From assembly GCF_000835495.1 (NCBI RefSeq), contig NW_015622542.1, forward strand, positions 3,432,485 through 3,496,484: DNA of 64,000 bases, written 5' to 3'. Source of the DNA: Cladophialophora immunda (Eukaryota > Ascomycota > Eurotiomycetes > Chaetothyriales > Herpotrichiellaceae). The position numbers and the translations under genes are program-made. How positions within the stretch are numbered: position 1 is the first letter of the stretch; every line of letters starts with the position of its first letter. Below the pieces are notes generated by a model. It saw only the letters and a list, made by a program, of their open reading frames with translations, was not told the origin of the DNA and ran no database searches. Shown here in pieces: positions 31,947 through 42,403 of this stretch.

Positions 31947-32435
31947 ATGGACGCCAACTTCAAACCACTCTTCAGCACTGGCCGTCTTGCAAACAGCCTT
32001 CTACCCGCAAGATTGACGGCGGAGAATCTGAACATGGCCCATGGCATCTATGAGCAAAACGTGGGTCTGCAAGGTGAGAAGATATCATCATTGGCAGCCA
32101 CATTCTAACCGCATTCAGTCACCAGAGAGGACGCTCGTCGCGAACCCAAAATCCAAACACTGTCGATGAATTTGGAACGTTGCATGGCCAAAAGCACCGG
32201 TGCCGGGATCAGTGCTGGCACCACAACCACAACGTTCGTCGCCAGCTCACAGGGCAAGGACTATGTCGATAGACAGGCACCGCCAGAGCTGGTGATGAGC
32301 ATGGAATCCCGACTGGACATATCAAAGTTGGACGAGGTAGACGTTCCCTCGGGCATGCATTGGACGTTGCGGGAAGAAAACGAGCCAGCAAAACCGGATG
32401 GACCGATCAAAGCTGGAGACCCAAAGCAGGGATAG
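31947..32435 (+). CDS. Small spliced hypothetical protein
   Basis: Exons 31947-32073 and 32119-32435, total 444 nt, 147 residues. The 45-nt intron is GT-AG with a CTAAC branch point at about 32105, and its removal joins VGLQ-VTREDARREPK in phase. The N-terminus MDANFKPLFSTGRLANSL is not a signal peptide. The middle is Thr/Ser-rich (GAGISAGTTTTTF) and the C-terminus is charged with several Pro and Lys, ending GPIKAGDPKQG. No known domain. The clean intron and consistent frame are the main support. The stop is followed within 90 bp by an 11-G run. Confidence 0.6.
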
Positions 32436-33689
32436 TATTCAGGCAAGGGCTCAGGTGCGGACAGAGCCGTCGGTACCATCAGAGGGACCAAGTACGAGTA
32501 ATGACAGTGTCACAAGGGGGGGGGGGTCGCTTGGACGATACCATCGGGCTCGACTTGCCTCGCCGAGGCCATCTCCCATCTGCCTTTCGGAGGAAACAAA
32601 AAAAAAGCACAAGGGGGAGAAAGGGAACAGGAAAAGAAAAGGAAGGCAGTCTCAAAGGCTGCCAACTGCATATATTTGCCACTTTTCTTGGTGGAACCTA
32701 GAATTCTTAGCGAATCTCGCCCCAACGCGTGCAGCATACTTCGAGAGACTTTGTTTCAACACAATGTCAGGTCATAGTCAGTATAACTAATCAATAGACT
32801 GGTGTGGGAACCTGTATGGCTCGCTTCGTAGCTGACAATACTCTGCGTAGTAGATCAAAACAACGACAAGAGAGCCTTGCTGCTCTATCCTCAGGACGTA
32901 CAGCGAAAGTCGCCTATAGTTTCCACATGTGGCTCACAAAAGGATCCCAGGATCCTTTTAGCAACTCTGACAGAGCCTGGTGCTTCTCGATCTTTGACTA
33001 GGACCGTGACCTCAAGGACTGAGCCTTCCCAGACGACGGATCAAGACTGGCACGACTCGAAGTGGGAGAGATAGTGTTCTGCTCAGTGTGTGGGGACCAT
33101 GCGAGTGTTGTAGGGATGAAAATTCTCCTTGTTTAGCGGGTACCATTGGCGGGGCCTCAGCGTCGCTTTGACACCTATGACCCGTGGACAACCTCCAACT
33201 CGGTCCAACTCCTCATAGGCAGAAAGACGAATTACCGAAGTACTAGGACTATTCGAAAGATTGGGACGAAATCTAGGTTGAACGGTTGCTGGCATTGCGA
33301 ATCCAAGCCAAGGAGGCACAAAATTGGATTGCTTGCGCCTTATGAACTGCGCCGGTAAGCATAGCCGGAAGAGAGATGCCTTGGTTAGCATTGTCTGCCG
33401 TGGAGTTCGTTGCGAACGTGAAGACGGCCAAGGCATTAGGGGTTCAAATATATGGCCTGCAATGTAAGGAAAGGGTCTCAGAGTTACAAATGCACCAGAC
33501 TAGTCCGAGATTTGATGCTAATAGCTTTCCTTTGTATTCCGTTGGGTATCATAGCCAGGCTTGAGCACAAGAAGGAACTCACTGATCCGTCCCTCTTCCG
33601 TAGAGCAATAAAAAAAAGGAATCAAGGGACACAACCAATCCCGGATTCCACGCCTTCATCGTCTTACAACTGTTCCAAGCGACCTTCCC
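32436..33689. other. Intergenic region with homopolymer and palindrome
   Basis: No gene recognised. Contains an 11-G run at 32516-32526, an A-rich tract near 32599-32608, and a perfect palindrome at 32938-32959. It lies between the small spliced gene (plus) and SF3a66 (minus), so it is a convergent 3'-3' region, which is long for this window at 1.25 kb. Confidence 0.5.
32938..32959. repeat. Perfect 10-bp palindrome (hairpin)
   Basis: Arms AAAAGGATCC at 32938-32947 and GGATCCTTTT at 32950-32959 with a 2-nt spacer. Two BamHI-type hexamers sit back to back. It is in non-coding DNA and could be chance or the scar of a small element. Confidence 0.8.
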
Positions 33690-34403
33690 TCACTTCTTTG
33701 TCGCTGCTGGTGCCAGCCCAGGCACGTTCGAGTATCGTTCATCTCTCTCCGTCTTGAAGAGAACCTGGCACCAAAACTCCTTTGCGTCGGCGTCCCACCA
33801 AGTCCAATATCTCCCTTCCCTCCGGTCCACCTCCCTGCTCTGTAATTTGAAGCCGCATGTCTCATAGGGCTCGGCCGCCACCAACAAGTACTGGTAATCC
33901 CGGTCCGGATCTTCCACCTTCTGTTCGAACGCGCTCATGAACCGGACGCGCGGCTCCATGTTGGGCGCGATCTCCGGGTACAAGAGTTGAAAGAGCAGGC
34001 CCACTTGCCGGGTGAGAGGATCTCTGATCTTTGTGATTTTGTACCCGGGCCGCCCGATCTTGACCATGTTCTTGCGGACTTGGACCCCCATCATCCCCGC
34101 GCCCATCAGGTTTCCATCCTTTTGCATCTCCTTCTGTTCCCTCGCCGCACGTCGGGCGAGGTTCGTTTGGTGTTTCCGGCCCTGGGTGTGGGCGAGATAG
34201 GAGCCATCGTTCTGGTGGACTGTGAGACATAGTCTGCACTCGAAGGAGCCGACGTGGTTCTTGAAGAAGTACGGGTCTTTGTCCAGGTCGATGGTTTCGA
34301 GGGCGAGCTTTCGCAGCCGCTCGCGACGATCGGTGTTTGTCGCGGAGTGGGAGGCTACGCCGCCACCCCCGAACTTTGATCCCGCCCGATTTTGATAGTC
34401 CAT
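33690..34403 (-). CDS. prp11: Splicing factor 3A subunit 2 (SF3a66/Prp11)
   Basis: Part of the SF3a complex of the U2 snRNP, nuclear, needed for pre-spliceosome assembly. Single exon, 237 residues. N-terminus MDYQNRAGSKFGGGGVAS with NTDRRERLRKLALETIDL is the family's conserved start. The matrin-type zinc finger follows at about 55-80: FECRLCLTVHQNDGSYLAHT then QGRKHQ (C-x2-C...H-x5-H). The central KIGRPGYKITKIRDPLTRQV and the C-terminal beta-rich half (YQYLLVAAEPYETCGFKLQ, WDADAKEFWCQVLFK) are as in Prp11/SF3A2. It lacks the proline-rich C-terminal tail of the animal protein, as usual for fungi. Divergently transcribed from Vps37 with 469 bp between starts. Confidence 0.97.
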   Translation of the reverse strand: MDYQNRAGSKFGGGGVASHSATNTDRRERLRKLALETIDLDKDPYFFKNHVGSFECRLCLTVHQNDGSYLAHTQGRKHQTNLARRAAREQKEMQKDGNLMGAGMMGVQVRKNMVKIGRPGYKITKIRDPLTRQVGLLFQLLYPEIAPNMEPRVRFMSAFEQKVEDPDRDYQYLLVAAEPYETCGFKLQSREVDRREGRYWTWWDADAKEFWCQVLFKTERDERYSNVPGLAPAATKK

Positions 34404-34872
34404 GGTTGCAATATGGTCGTGTGGATATGGGGATCGGACAAAAGCGATCGATCAGGAGGCGCCGGTGACACGTCAAAAGAGGCTGGCGCAGAAGAAGGTC
34501 TTTGCGCTTCGTGGACTGAAGGCGGCTTCGGCGACCAAAAGGTGGCAGAGGTGAGAATCCAAGGTGTGGAGGCGGGCAATGGGGAAAGAATCCGGAGACT
34601 TCTAAGAAGTCGTCCCTTAAGAAGATTCTGGTGGAAGGGACAAAAGGTGAACGAGAGAACAGTGCGAAATTGCGAAGGTCGATAAGTGCAGTTAAGAAGA
34701 TTGAGCTAAGAATTTCACTCGCTCAGCCTCGTCTTTCTCCGCAAATCTCTCACAAGGCTGAATAATTAATCTCCGCTCCACTGATCCCACCACGCCTTTG
34801 TCTCCGTATAGCTTGTAGGAGGTTCGAAAGCTCTCATTCCCTAGGAGAGAGACACATTTCCTGCCTGCCACA
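34404..34872. promoter_or_regulatory. Bidirectional promoter region, prp11 / vps37
   Basis: 469 bp between two divergent housekeeping starts. No TATA box is obvious near either start, which fits constitutive expression. No other feature seen. Confidence 0.45.
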
Positions 34873-35787
34873 ATGTCAGAGTCATTCTATACCTCACCCC
34901 CAGCTGGGACAGTGCCGCCTGGCGTACCAATCTCGCCACCGCTTCCGACATCACCGACCGGCACCGTTGGTGCACCACCTCCCCCTCCACCGCCAAAACC
35001 CATATCTCATCTCTCTCAAAGCGCCGACCCCAGCCGGTCTGCAACACCAATTCTTTCGTCGGCTTCCGTTACAAACCCTGCTCCAGCTGTGCCCAGCAAA
35101 GTAGACTCTCCGCGTCCGCAACCACCACTCCCAATTGAACGACACCCGACAGGCTCTCCCATTCCCGGCCTCCAGTCACAACAATCGATTCCACCTCAAG
35201 AGCCCTACCAACCGATTCCGCCGCCGTCCATCCCTGAACGCTGGCTCCCAACTAACGTCTCCAACAAGCCTCTAAATGAGCTCCAACCGCTGCTCAATAA
35301 TCCCTCCCTGGTGGCCAGCCTAGCCTCCCAACACCCGTCCTACCGCTCCTCGCTCATCCCTTTGGAAAGGGCCATCCAGCAAAACGTTCAGCTCGCTCAG
35401 CAAGTTGCTCATCTTGAGAGTCAACTCCGTGCCTTACGCGATGACACTGCTCAGTTGCTCCTAAACCATACGAGCCTGCAGACCCAGTGGCGCCGGAAAC
35501 AAACAGAGATGGATGATGCTTTAGCGCCTTGGGGCCCGAGACAGATGTATCAGCGGCTAGTCTCGAGCATAAATGAGCAGGAAGCGGTTTTAAAAGCTAT
35601 GCAAGAGAGCTTCCTTGAGGGTGGCACTGATGACGACGCCTACCACGGAGGTACCAAGGATGGCAAAGCAAGTGAGAAGGAAGTCACTGAGTGGGTACGG
35701 AGGATAAGAGAAGGCGCAACGACATTAGAAAAGAGAAGAGAGATGCGAGCACGGTGGGATGAAGGAAGAGTAGGCGGTTGGAGGTGA
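34873..35787 (+). CDS. vps37: ESCRT-I subunit Vps37 (Mod(r) domain)
   Basis: Component of ESCRT-I, which sorts ubiquitinated membrane proteins into multivesicular endosomes. Single exon, 304 residues. Residues 1-125 are proline-rich and disordered with several PPP runs, typical of fungal Vps37 and of partners in trafficking. From about 130 the Mod(r) domain starts with NKPLNELQPLLNNPSLVASL, followed by a helical coiled coil (ERAIQQNVQLAQQVAHLESQ; LRALRDDTAQLLLNHTSLQT) and the terminal SINEQEAVLKAMQESFLEG. The C-terminal 45 residues are charged (VTEWVRRIREGATTLEKRRE). The ATG at 34873 follows a pyrimidine- and purine-mixed leader and is the first in frame. Convergent with the GPI-type gene, only 111 bp apart. 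Confidence 0.9.
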   Translation: MSESFYTSPPAGTVPPGVPISPPLPTSPTGTVGAPPPPPPPKPISHLSQSADPSRSATPILSSASVTNPAPAVPSKVDSPRPQPPLPIERHPTGSPIPGLQSQQSIPPQEPYQPIPPPSIPERWLPTNVSNKPLNELQPLLNNPSLVASLASQHPSYRSSLIPLERAIQQNVQLAQQVAHLESQLRALRDDTAQLLLNHTSLQTQWRRKQTEMDDALAPWGPRQMYQRLVSSINEQEAVLKAMQESFLEGGTDDDAYHGGTKDGKASEKEVTEWVRRIREGATTLEKRREMRARWDEGRVGGWR

Positions 35788-35898
35788 TGATCACTTCTCA
35801 TCCCTAACAATAATACCCAACGACTATGTCATGTGGGACAATCCTACCCGGCCTTCCATCTAACGCCTCACACGTCGACAACGTGTTGAAATCAGGCT

Positions 35899-37017
35899 TT
35901 ACAGACCAAAGGCCAACCCAAGGCACACTACCGCACCAACAATGCTCGATCCTAGTGCCAGTCTCACGTCGCTGGTGGTCGTACCACTTCCTTGTCCGGT
36001 CTGAGCGTTTTTCCCATACGCGGTTCGAGACGCCGATGCAGCGTAGCTTGATTCAACTGCAGCATGGCGAGACATTGATACAGCCAGCCTTGATTGCTCC
36101 CAGGCGCTGGTCTGCAATTGTCCATCCCTCTCTTCGCTTGCCCACTTGGACTTCTCCGAGGCAGCCCTGGACATTCTTCTGGCGGAGTCTGACTCCGAAG
36201 CGGCGGCTCGAGAGACGGAAGCGATGAGATCCTTGTAACCCTGAATAGATGCTACCCAGCTGTCAAGGCTTTGTCTTTCTGGGTCATTTGTTGGTTCATT
36301 GATGGCATAACCGGTCATGGTGGGCGGAGGGGTAATGGTGGCATAATAATTGGTAACGCTTGCAGGCAGTCGGGCATACCACTGCGGCACCGAACCGCCA
36401 GAGAATTCATTGGCCAGAGACTCGGCAGCATCAGGATCGTTGAGCATGGCGTCCTTGACTTCGGCCGGCATGGCAGCCTGGATCTCATCACTGATCCTTG
36501 CGTCTTGTCGGGCCTGGAGATGATGTTCATCAACGGCGTTTGAGCCGAACATGGCGGGCTGCTTCAACTCAATGCTAAACTTGGAATCCGCGTTGTTTGG
36601 TGATCGGAGATAGAGCTCAGGGTCGAAGGGTGAACCGCCGCCGTCCTGGCGAGCCTGCAATTCGATCTCAGGCAGACAGTCCTCAAAGGTGATGACACAC
36701 TGCGCACCAAGGACACACTCCCCGGAGTCTGCATCCGCAGCGCAGGCAAGGAAGTTGATTGAGTCTTCACAGTACTCGCCACTGATGGCGAAGCACCCCT
36801 TGTCCGTGTTCGGTGCCCTCTTTCGAAGCTCAGCAGGGAAGTTTGGAAAGGCTAGGATGTTCTGGATGGGAAGGGGACTGCGAGTTTGGCTGTTCGACTT
36901 TGAATCCCGTGGTATTAGCTTCAGGCCATCACCGACACGTTTGCTCCCCTTGTCGGAGAACAATGACGCGGTGCCGCAAGCCAGGATGGCAGCGAGGAAG
37001 ACAGCTTTGCTCTGCAT
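35899..37017 (-). CDS. Secreted, probably GPI-anchored wall or surface protein
   Basis: 372 residues from the ATG at 37017, chosen because it opens directly with a signal peptide (MQSKAVFLAAILACGTAS). The frame is open upstream to an ATG at 37143, but that would bury the signal. A Cys-rich block follows (KGCFAISGEYCEDSINFLAC, then GECVLGAQCVITFEDCLPE) with six or more Cys, suggesting a disulfide-bonded surface domain. A Ser/Ala-rich stretch with repeated SRxAA-type units (SVSRAAASESDSARRMSRAA; SMSRHAAVESSYAASASR) forms a stalk. The C-terminus is a hydrophobic tail (VRLALGSSIVGAVVCLGLAF) after a Thr/Ser/Gly-rich omega-like site, typical for GPI attachment. No known enzyme domain; function unknown. 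Confidence 0.8.
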   Translation of the reverse strand: MQSKAVFLAAILACGTASLFSDKGSKRVGDGLKLIPRDSKSNSQTRSPLPIQNILAFPNFPAELRKRAPNTDKGCFAISGEYCEDSINFLACAADADSGECVLGAQCVITFEDCLPEIELQARQDGGGSPFDPELYLRSPNNADSKFSIELKQPAMFGSNAVDEHHLQARQDARISDEIQAAMPAEVKDAMLNDPDAAESLANEFSGGSVPQWYARLPASVTNYYATITPPPTMTGYAINEPTNDPERQSLDSWVASIQGYKDLIASVSRAAASESDSARRMSRAASEKSKWASEERDGQLQTSAWEQSRLAVSMSRHAAVESSYAASASRTAYGKNAQTGQGSGTTTSDVRLALGSSIVGAVVCLGLAFGL

Positions 37018-38009
37018 CTTGAGTCTTGAGTGCCGGGCTGAGGAGCAGCTGCGTGATTGGAAGGAAGACTTAGGGTCTGGATGGAGTGGGTTGGAGAGGT
37101 AGAGACAGAGTGAACGAATACAGCTGCTAAGAGTTGACGGCACGAGCCCAGCTCAAGATTCGATGCTTGGAAAGTGAATGAAGTTGGGATGGAAACAATG
37201 TGGAGGAGAGGAAGACTGCAGAGACATAACGCAGGCTTAAAAGAGAGTCGAACAGGTGGGAGGCTCCTTCCTGTTCACCGTGCTCCTTCCTGGCCTTGAA
37301 TGCTGGGACGTCATCGTGAGCAGCGGCCGTGAACAAGCAGCTACAAAAGGTCGAGGCAGGCATGAAGCTACAGAGAGTGAGAACTTGGGCATATTGAGCT
37401 GAATTGATAGAAGTGATGGACTTGATGCGCAGTGCTACGGCCCTTAGAATTCTCCTACGTATATAGGAACGCTTCCACCGAGACCGAGTGATGATCTCAT
37501 TCTTCTCGGTCATTCGGTCATCTCGGCCACTCGCTCTACAAGGCTGTCAGTACGCGTGTGTCTCAGCCGACTTGGACGTCTGCCCGCTAAGGACCGACAA
37601 CCCGAATAGCGAGGGAGCACTCTATTAACCACGCAAGCTGAGCACCAGAGTCGAGCAATAGACATAAGACAATCATATTTCTCCGGAATGTAAGTTGCGG
37701 TCTCAGCTGCACTTGGACATCCGAAGTGACAAAGATCTGTCGCTGACATTTACGCGCTTTCTGATTGGCTGGCTAGAGCCCTTTGCCGTTTCCTTCACCC
37801 TCAGGAGTAACACTCACAGCAACTCCTCAACTCCTCAACTCCTCATAATCATATAAGACAAGAAGACAGCTGAGAGTCTTTGTTTCGAGGTCCTTCACGA
37901 AAACCATTCAACGCCCTGTCTGAAGCGAGCATTGGCACCAAGAGCCGCACATTTTGTCCCGTCCCCTCACACCGCCGGCGAGTTCAGGTCAACGAGATTA
38001 TATACCAGC
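37018..38009. promoter_or_regulatory. Divergent promoter region with tandem octamer
   Basis: About 1 kb between the divergent surface-protein gene and the CCC1 gene. A CCAAT box in inverse form (gattgg) lies near 37762. Three tandem copies of CAACTCCT occupy 37820-37843, about 170 bp upstream of the CCC1 start. Hap/CCAAT control of iron genes is known in filamentous fungi, but whether these sites act so is inference. Confidence 0.45.
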
Positions 38010-38986
38010 ATGGCACCTGAGAAATGGCACTCCGAGAGGGTCCCAAATTTCAACTCACCGGGCCAGGAAAGGCAAACACTTCCCACAGCAGCAGACCTCG
38101 AAGCCAACCGCCCGCTTCTATCCAGGACGTCAACGCTCCAAGAAAATCCACGTGACCAGACGGCATCTGTCTTCCTTTCAGACAAAAGCTCGCAACGACG
38201 TCGGAGATGGTTTTGGCCCGATTGGGACTTCCGCATCAACGCGCGGGTCGTCTCCGATGCAATTCTGGGGCTTTCTGATGGACTCACTGTTCCGTTCGCT
38301 CTCACCGCTGGTCTGACGGCTCTAGGAGACACCAGAGTGGTTATCCTGGGAGGGCTCGCAGAGCTGATTGCGGGAGCAATATCAATGGGACTCGGAGGAT
38401 ACGTTGGTGCCAAAAGCGAAAGGTATGTCCAAACATGTGAATCGCTCCATTCTTTTCGCATACACTGACCAAGGACAGTGAATCTTTCAACGCCACAGAC
38501 CGTAACTGCAATCAACTCCTCCTGCACGAACCGCAAGCAGCAAGAGCCTTTGTCCAGGAGTATTTCGAACAATTTGGACTGTCGACAGAAGAGACGAAAC
38601 GAGTGGCAGATCACATGGAAGCGTCAACTCCGCTGCTCAAAGACTTTCTCATGCGGAACCATTTCCAAGCATCCAAGCCAGACACGGGTCGACCCTATCT
38701 CTCAGCACTTACACTCGGTATCAGCTATTTCACCGGTGGCTTTATTCCGTTGATACCATATTTCATTGTTGCCCGCAATAATGTTCTGGCCGGATTGTGG
38801 TGGAGCATTGGGCTAATGGCAGTGGTGCTGCTGATTTTTGGATATGTCAAGACTGGAGTCGTTCGGGGCTGGACTGGGAAGGAGAACTACCAGGCTTGCA
38901 CGGGAGGAGCATTGCAAATGTTGGTTGTGGGTGTTATTGCCGCTGGAGCAGCAGTATGCCTGGTTCGATTGATCAGTGGCGATTGA
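38010..38986 (+). CDS. ccc1: CCC1/VIT-family vacuolar iron-manganese transporter
   Basis: Vacuolar membrane transporter that stores Fe2+/Mn2+. Exons 38010-38422 and 38479-38986, total 921 nt, 306 residues. The N-terminal 85 residues are polar, as in fungal Ccc1. The family signature is clear: RVVSDAILGLSDGLTVPFAL in the first helix, then TRVVILGGLAELIAGAISMG and LGGYVGAKSE in the second. A metal-binding cytoplasmic segment rich in Glu follows (AFVQEYFEQFGLSTEETKRV), then three more helices (LTLGISYFTGGFIPLIPYF; GLWWSIGLMAVVLLIFGYV; MLVVGVIAAGAAVCLVRLI). All five helices are intact. The start at 38010 is preferred over an upstream non-ATG extension. Confidence 0.95.
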
Positions 38987-41900
38987 GCACCAACCTAGAA
39001 CCGCTTTCACCTTCTAGCAGTCTTTCCACGCTGCGTAGACATGGTCCCGTCTTGCTATTCGGCGAGGTGGAAAAGTCAGATTGACCCTATGAACTAGTGG
39101 CCCGTGCATAGACAGTGGTGGTCGAATAATATGAGTGCTGCTGGGTACGGTCGGTGGCCGCCGACTGACTCGGTACCACCGCAGAGGGTATGTGGTATTT
39201 GAACGGGAAAGGATCAACAGTGCGGGCCGTGTGTGATAGAGTTTTCTTGAGCAACGGGCGACGTGGGTTAACGGTGTATACCTAGTTTCCATTAGTTGAC
39301 CTCGGCCGAAAGAACGACTCTGGAAGCAAGGGCAATGATACTTTGGGATGATGAAGGAATCGCGGTGGGTGATGTAGGTGGCGGAAGCGTCGCAGTCAGC
39401 GTGGGAAGCAGGTGGGAGAAAAATGAGAGAAGGACGAGAATTCGGATCCCGCCCACTCATCCACTCGTCCACTCGCCCAACTCGCCCACTTTTTCCTCTC
39501 GGCTCTGCGCACCTGTTCGCTCTCTCGCGCGTATTCCTTTTCCCTCGTCTCCTGTTCACACTTCTCGCTATCCTGCCTCTTTCCCTTTCCACCCATTGTT
39601 CTCTACCGCTCAACTAACTTTCTCACTATCCTCGAAGCGAGCTATCATGGCTGTATCCCCATTCGCCCTACCAAATACCAAATGTCTGGGTATGCAAGAG
39701 CACGGACCTTGTGGGTGGCAGCACAACCAGCAAAGATTTTCACCTCACGCACTCTTTGGTCAGAAAATGATTCCTACCTAGAGTTACCTACCTCCGATTG
39801 ATGCGAATTGAATCCCGGCCATTACCTCGCTCGATCCTTCTAGGTTCCCCGATTCCTTCATTCCTGAGAATCCGTCCATTGAACTGCCGTTCTCACCACC
39901 CATGCTCTGTTCGGTCGGAAAGCGCTTCCCCCTGGCCGTGACAAGAGATACGCTGCAAGATTAGTTAGCTACCGGACATGGCTGAGATGTTGAGAATACG
40001 AAGTACCTGCCTATCCGTTCGACCCATCTTTCCGGAAAGGGCGGGACTATTGATTTTCCATATGCAAGACTACGGTACTCCGTAAGTGCACGCCTTTCTA
40101 TACACCCAGCCTCCTCTTTTCATAGTGGCCCTTGTCATCTGTGGCTTGCACGGTGCTCTATCTTCCTGCTTTGTTCGGATGCAGTGGCTTCAGTGGCTTC
40201 CTTACTCGGGTCCATCGACCATGTCGTTGTGACCTCTCGTCTATTCATGCCTCGTCCTCTGGAGCACCGCTGTCATCTCAGTCGGAGTCATGAATCCCTG
40301 CATCTCAACCTTGATCGCTCTCACCACCCTTGCATGAAAATATGCTTTTTGCCATTCCCGGCTTGTTTTTCCAGTGACCGCCCTTGCTCTACGCCGCACC
40401 ACTTGTTGCCCTCGGAATCGCTCAACGTCTGTCTAGTTGATGGCCGAGTTGCAAATTTTGGGCCAGTCAATGCCAGTGAGCATTGCGACTCGTCATCCGC
40501 ATTCTCTGGCGCATCGCACTATGAGTTTTTGAAAGGGACGGACTGATTTTTAGGCGTTGTGTGACCTTTGGCCAGCATACCTCTTGTGACAAGCGTCCTT
40601 GAGGTTTGAACAAAGTCAAACTCTGCAGCAACCATCCGATAATGACAGACTATCGACTTGCCGTGTTACACGGATCCCACGCCGCTGGCCGATTGCCCAA
40701 CAACCACGGGATGGGGTGCCAACAACCGGGGCGAGAGCACTCTGATTGCATTTTTCCTTACACCAAGCATTCATTCTATCTTGAACTTTTCGCCCTTGTT
40801 GCCCTTGGGTCGTCAACGGTCACTATGCCCCACTTGAAAGATGGTGGGCGGGCGATTGGGACCCTTCGCTCATCCCTAGTGTAGTCCGGATGTCTGGCCA
40901 AAGTAGGCTATCGCCCATTTGCGATACCATGATATATCCTACGCAGACTTCGGTGCCTGGAATTCCAGGATCCAATATACTTTAGCGTCTGTAACCAGAC
41001 AGCAAGCAACCCTGGCTTTTGACCGACTGGACGACCGACGGACGGGACAACGGACAACATGCAGGATAAGGATCCATTCACCCCAGCACATTCAACACAT
41101 GGCACCTTGGCGAGCATCTTTTCCTAATCGAGGACTTTTCACTGAGCGAGGCGATATTTTGTACCTGCACCAGTTAGTGCCACCGGTATGCACGGCTGAC
41201 GTCCTGGGATAGAGTCTGCACTGATGCGCGAACCTGTCATACTGGAAACCGCTGGCACCTTGCCAATTTTTTTTTTGTGGACACGCCCGGCGTTCTCGTC
41301 TCCCTTGCAGGAAACGAGTCGTTTGCGCCCAGTGCCCTCCCTTTGCCAAAGAGTTGGAAGAAGCTGGCTCAGAAATCGACACGTCTGCTCACAGTTCTTC
41401 TCGTGGCACCAGACACAACAACAAGTTTGTATCCGGGCGCAGTGGTCGAGACACCAACTTTGTTTCCCTGAGTCGCTAGCCCCTCATTATCCGCTTCCGC
41501 TTACACGTGGGCAATTGCAAGCGAGGAACAACACACCGGGACGGTGGGAAGAGGGTGTGTTGGGATTTCTCCCCGTTCCTGAAGCCTACCTTTCTTTTGC
41601 TTAGCTTTACCGGCTCCTCCTGCGGGATTTTTCGGCGACCTTTGGGACAGCTTCCAATCGGCGCTCTTTGGTACCTGACAAGGTCGACTGGGCCTGGACA
41701 GGGTGTCGAGGCTCCATATCGGAGCGGGTCTCCAAACCAGGGTGTGCCAAGTTGGGTCTTTTGTGGCTTGCATTAGCTCAGGTACCACCCAACCTCTGGG
41801 CTTGCGCTCGGCCTCCTATTTGATGGTCATATTCAGGAACCAGCGAAAATCCAACAATGCCATCCACTTCACCGCCAGGGGACAGCCCATGGCGCCGGCA

Positions 41901-42403
41901 GTCACTGTTTCGAAGCATATCCGGCCTAGGCGGGTCATGCTTTTTGCACTCCCCTTCTCAGTTCTGAAAAATACCAGGGCCTTGACTGACTCCGTAGGGG
42001 CCCATTTTGGTCTTGTCCGTGGCGGACAGCGCCAACGTACCCGCGAAAATCTCTGAACGACGGAGAGAGGGTCCCATGTCCTGTGGGACTGGGGGCGCTG
42101 AAGTCGAACTCCTTCATGCTCCTCGAGGTTTGTTGTTGAGGTGAACGTGGAGTTGGATGTGGAAGTCAACTCTACTTAAAGCGCGTCCTCCCCTCTGTTG
42201 TGTGATTTCCTGTTTCCGCAACATCTTGTCAATCCTTTACACCATCTCCTTCTCTGACAGCCTCGAGCAGGTCTCCCAATCAGCATCATTCATTAGCTGA
42301 AAGACCCTTTGTCGACGAGACAAGGACCACTCATTTTTGTCCAACCAACACCGTCCCTGTGACTCGACTATCCCTCACCTTCTACAGGTACATCACAATC
42401 AAA
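38987..42403. other. Long gene-poor stretch with an orphan promoter-like segment
   Basis: 3.4 kb without a recognised gene. At 39455-39645 a strongly pyrimidine-rich tract, like a fungal core promoter and 5' leader, runs into an ATG in good context at 39648; the frame from it ends after 44 codons. Small direct repeats occur (for example cagtggctt twice at about 40182). The last 250 bp form the BYS1 promoter and leader. Confidence 0.45.

Noticed and set aside
33862..34476. 204-codon minus-strand frame overlapping SF3a66 in another frame
   Set aside because: Pro/Arg/His-rich translation of the SF3a66 exon; the true frame has a full zinc finger and conserved ends.
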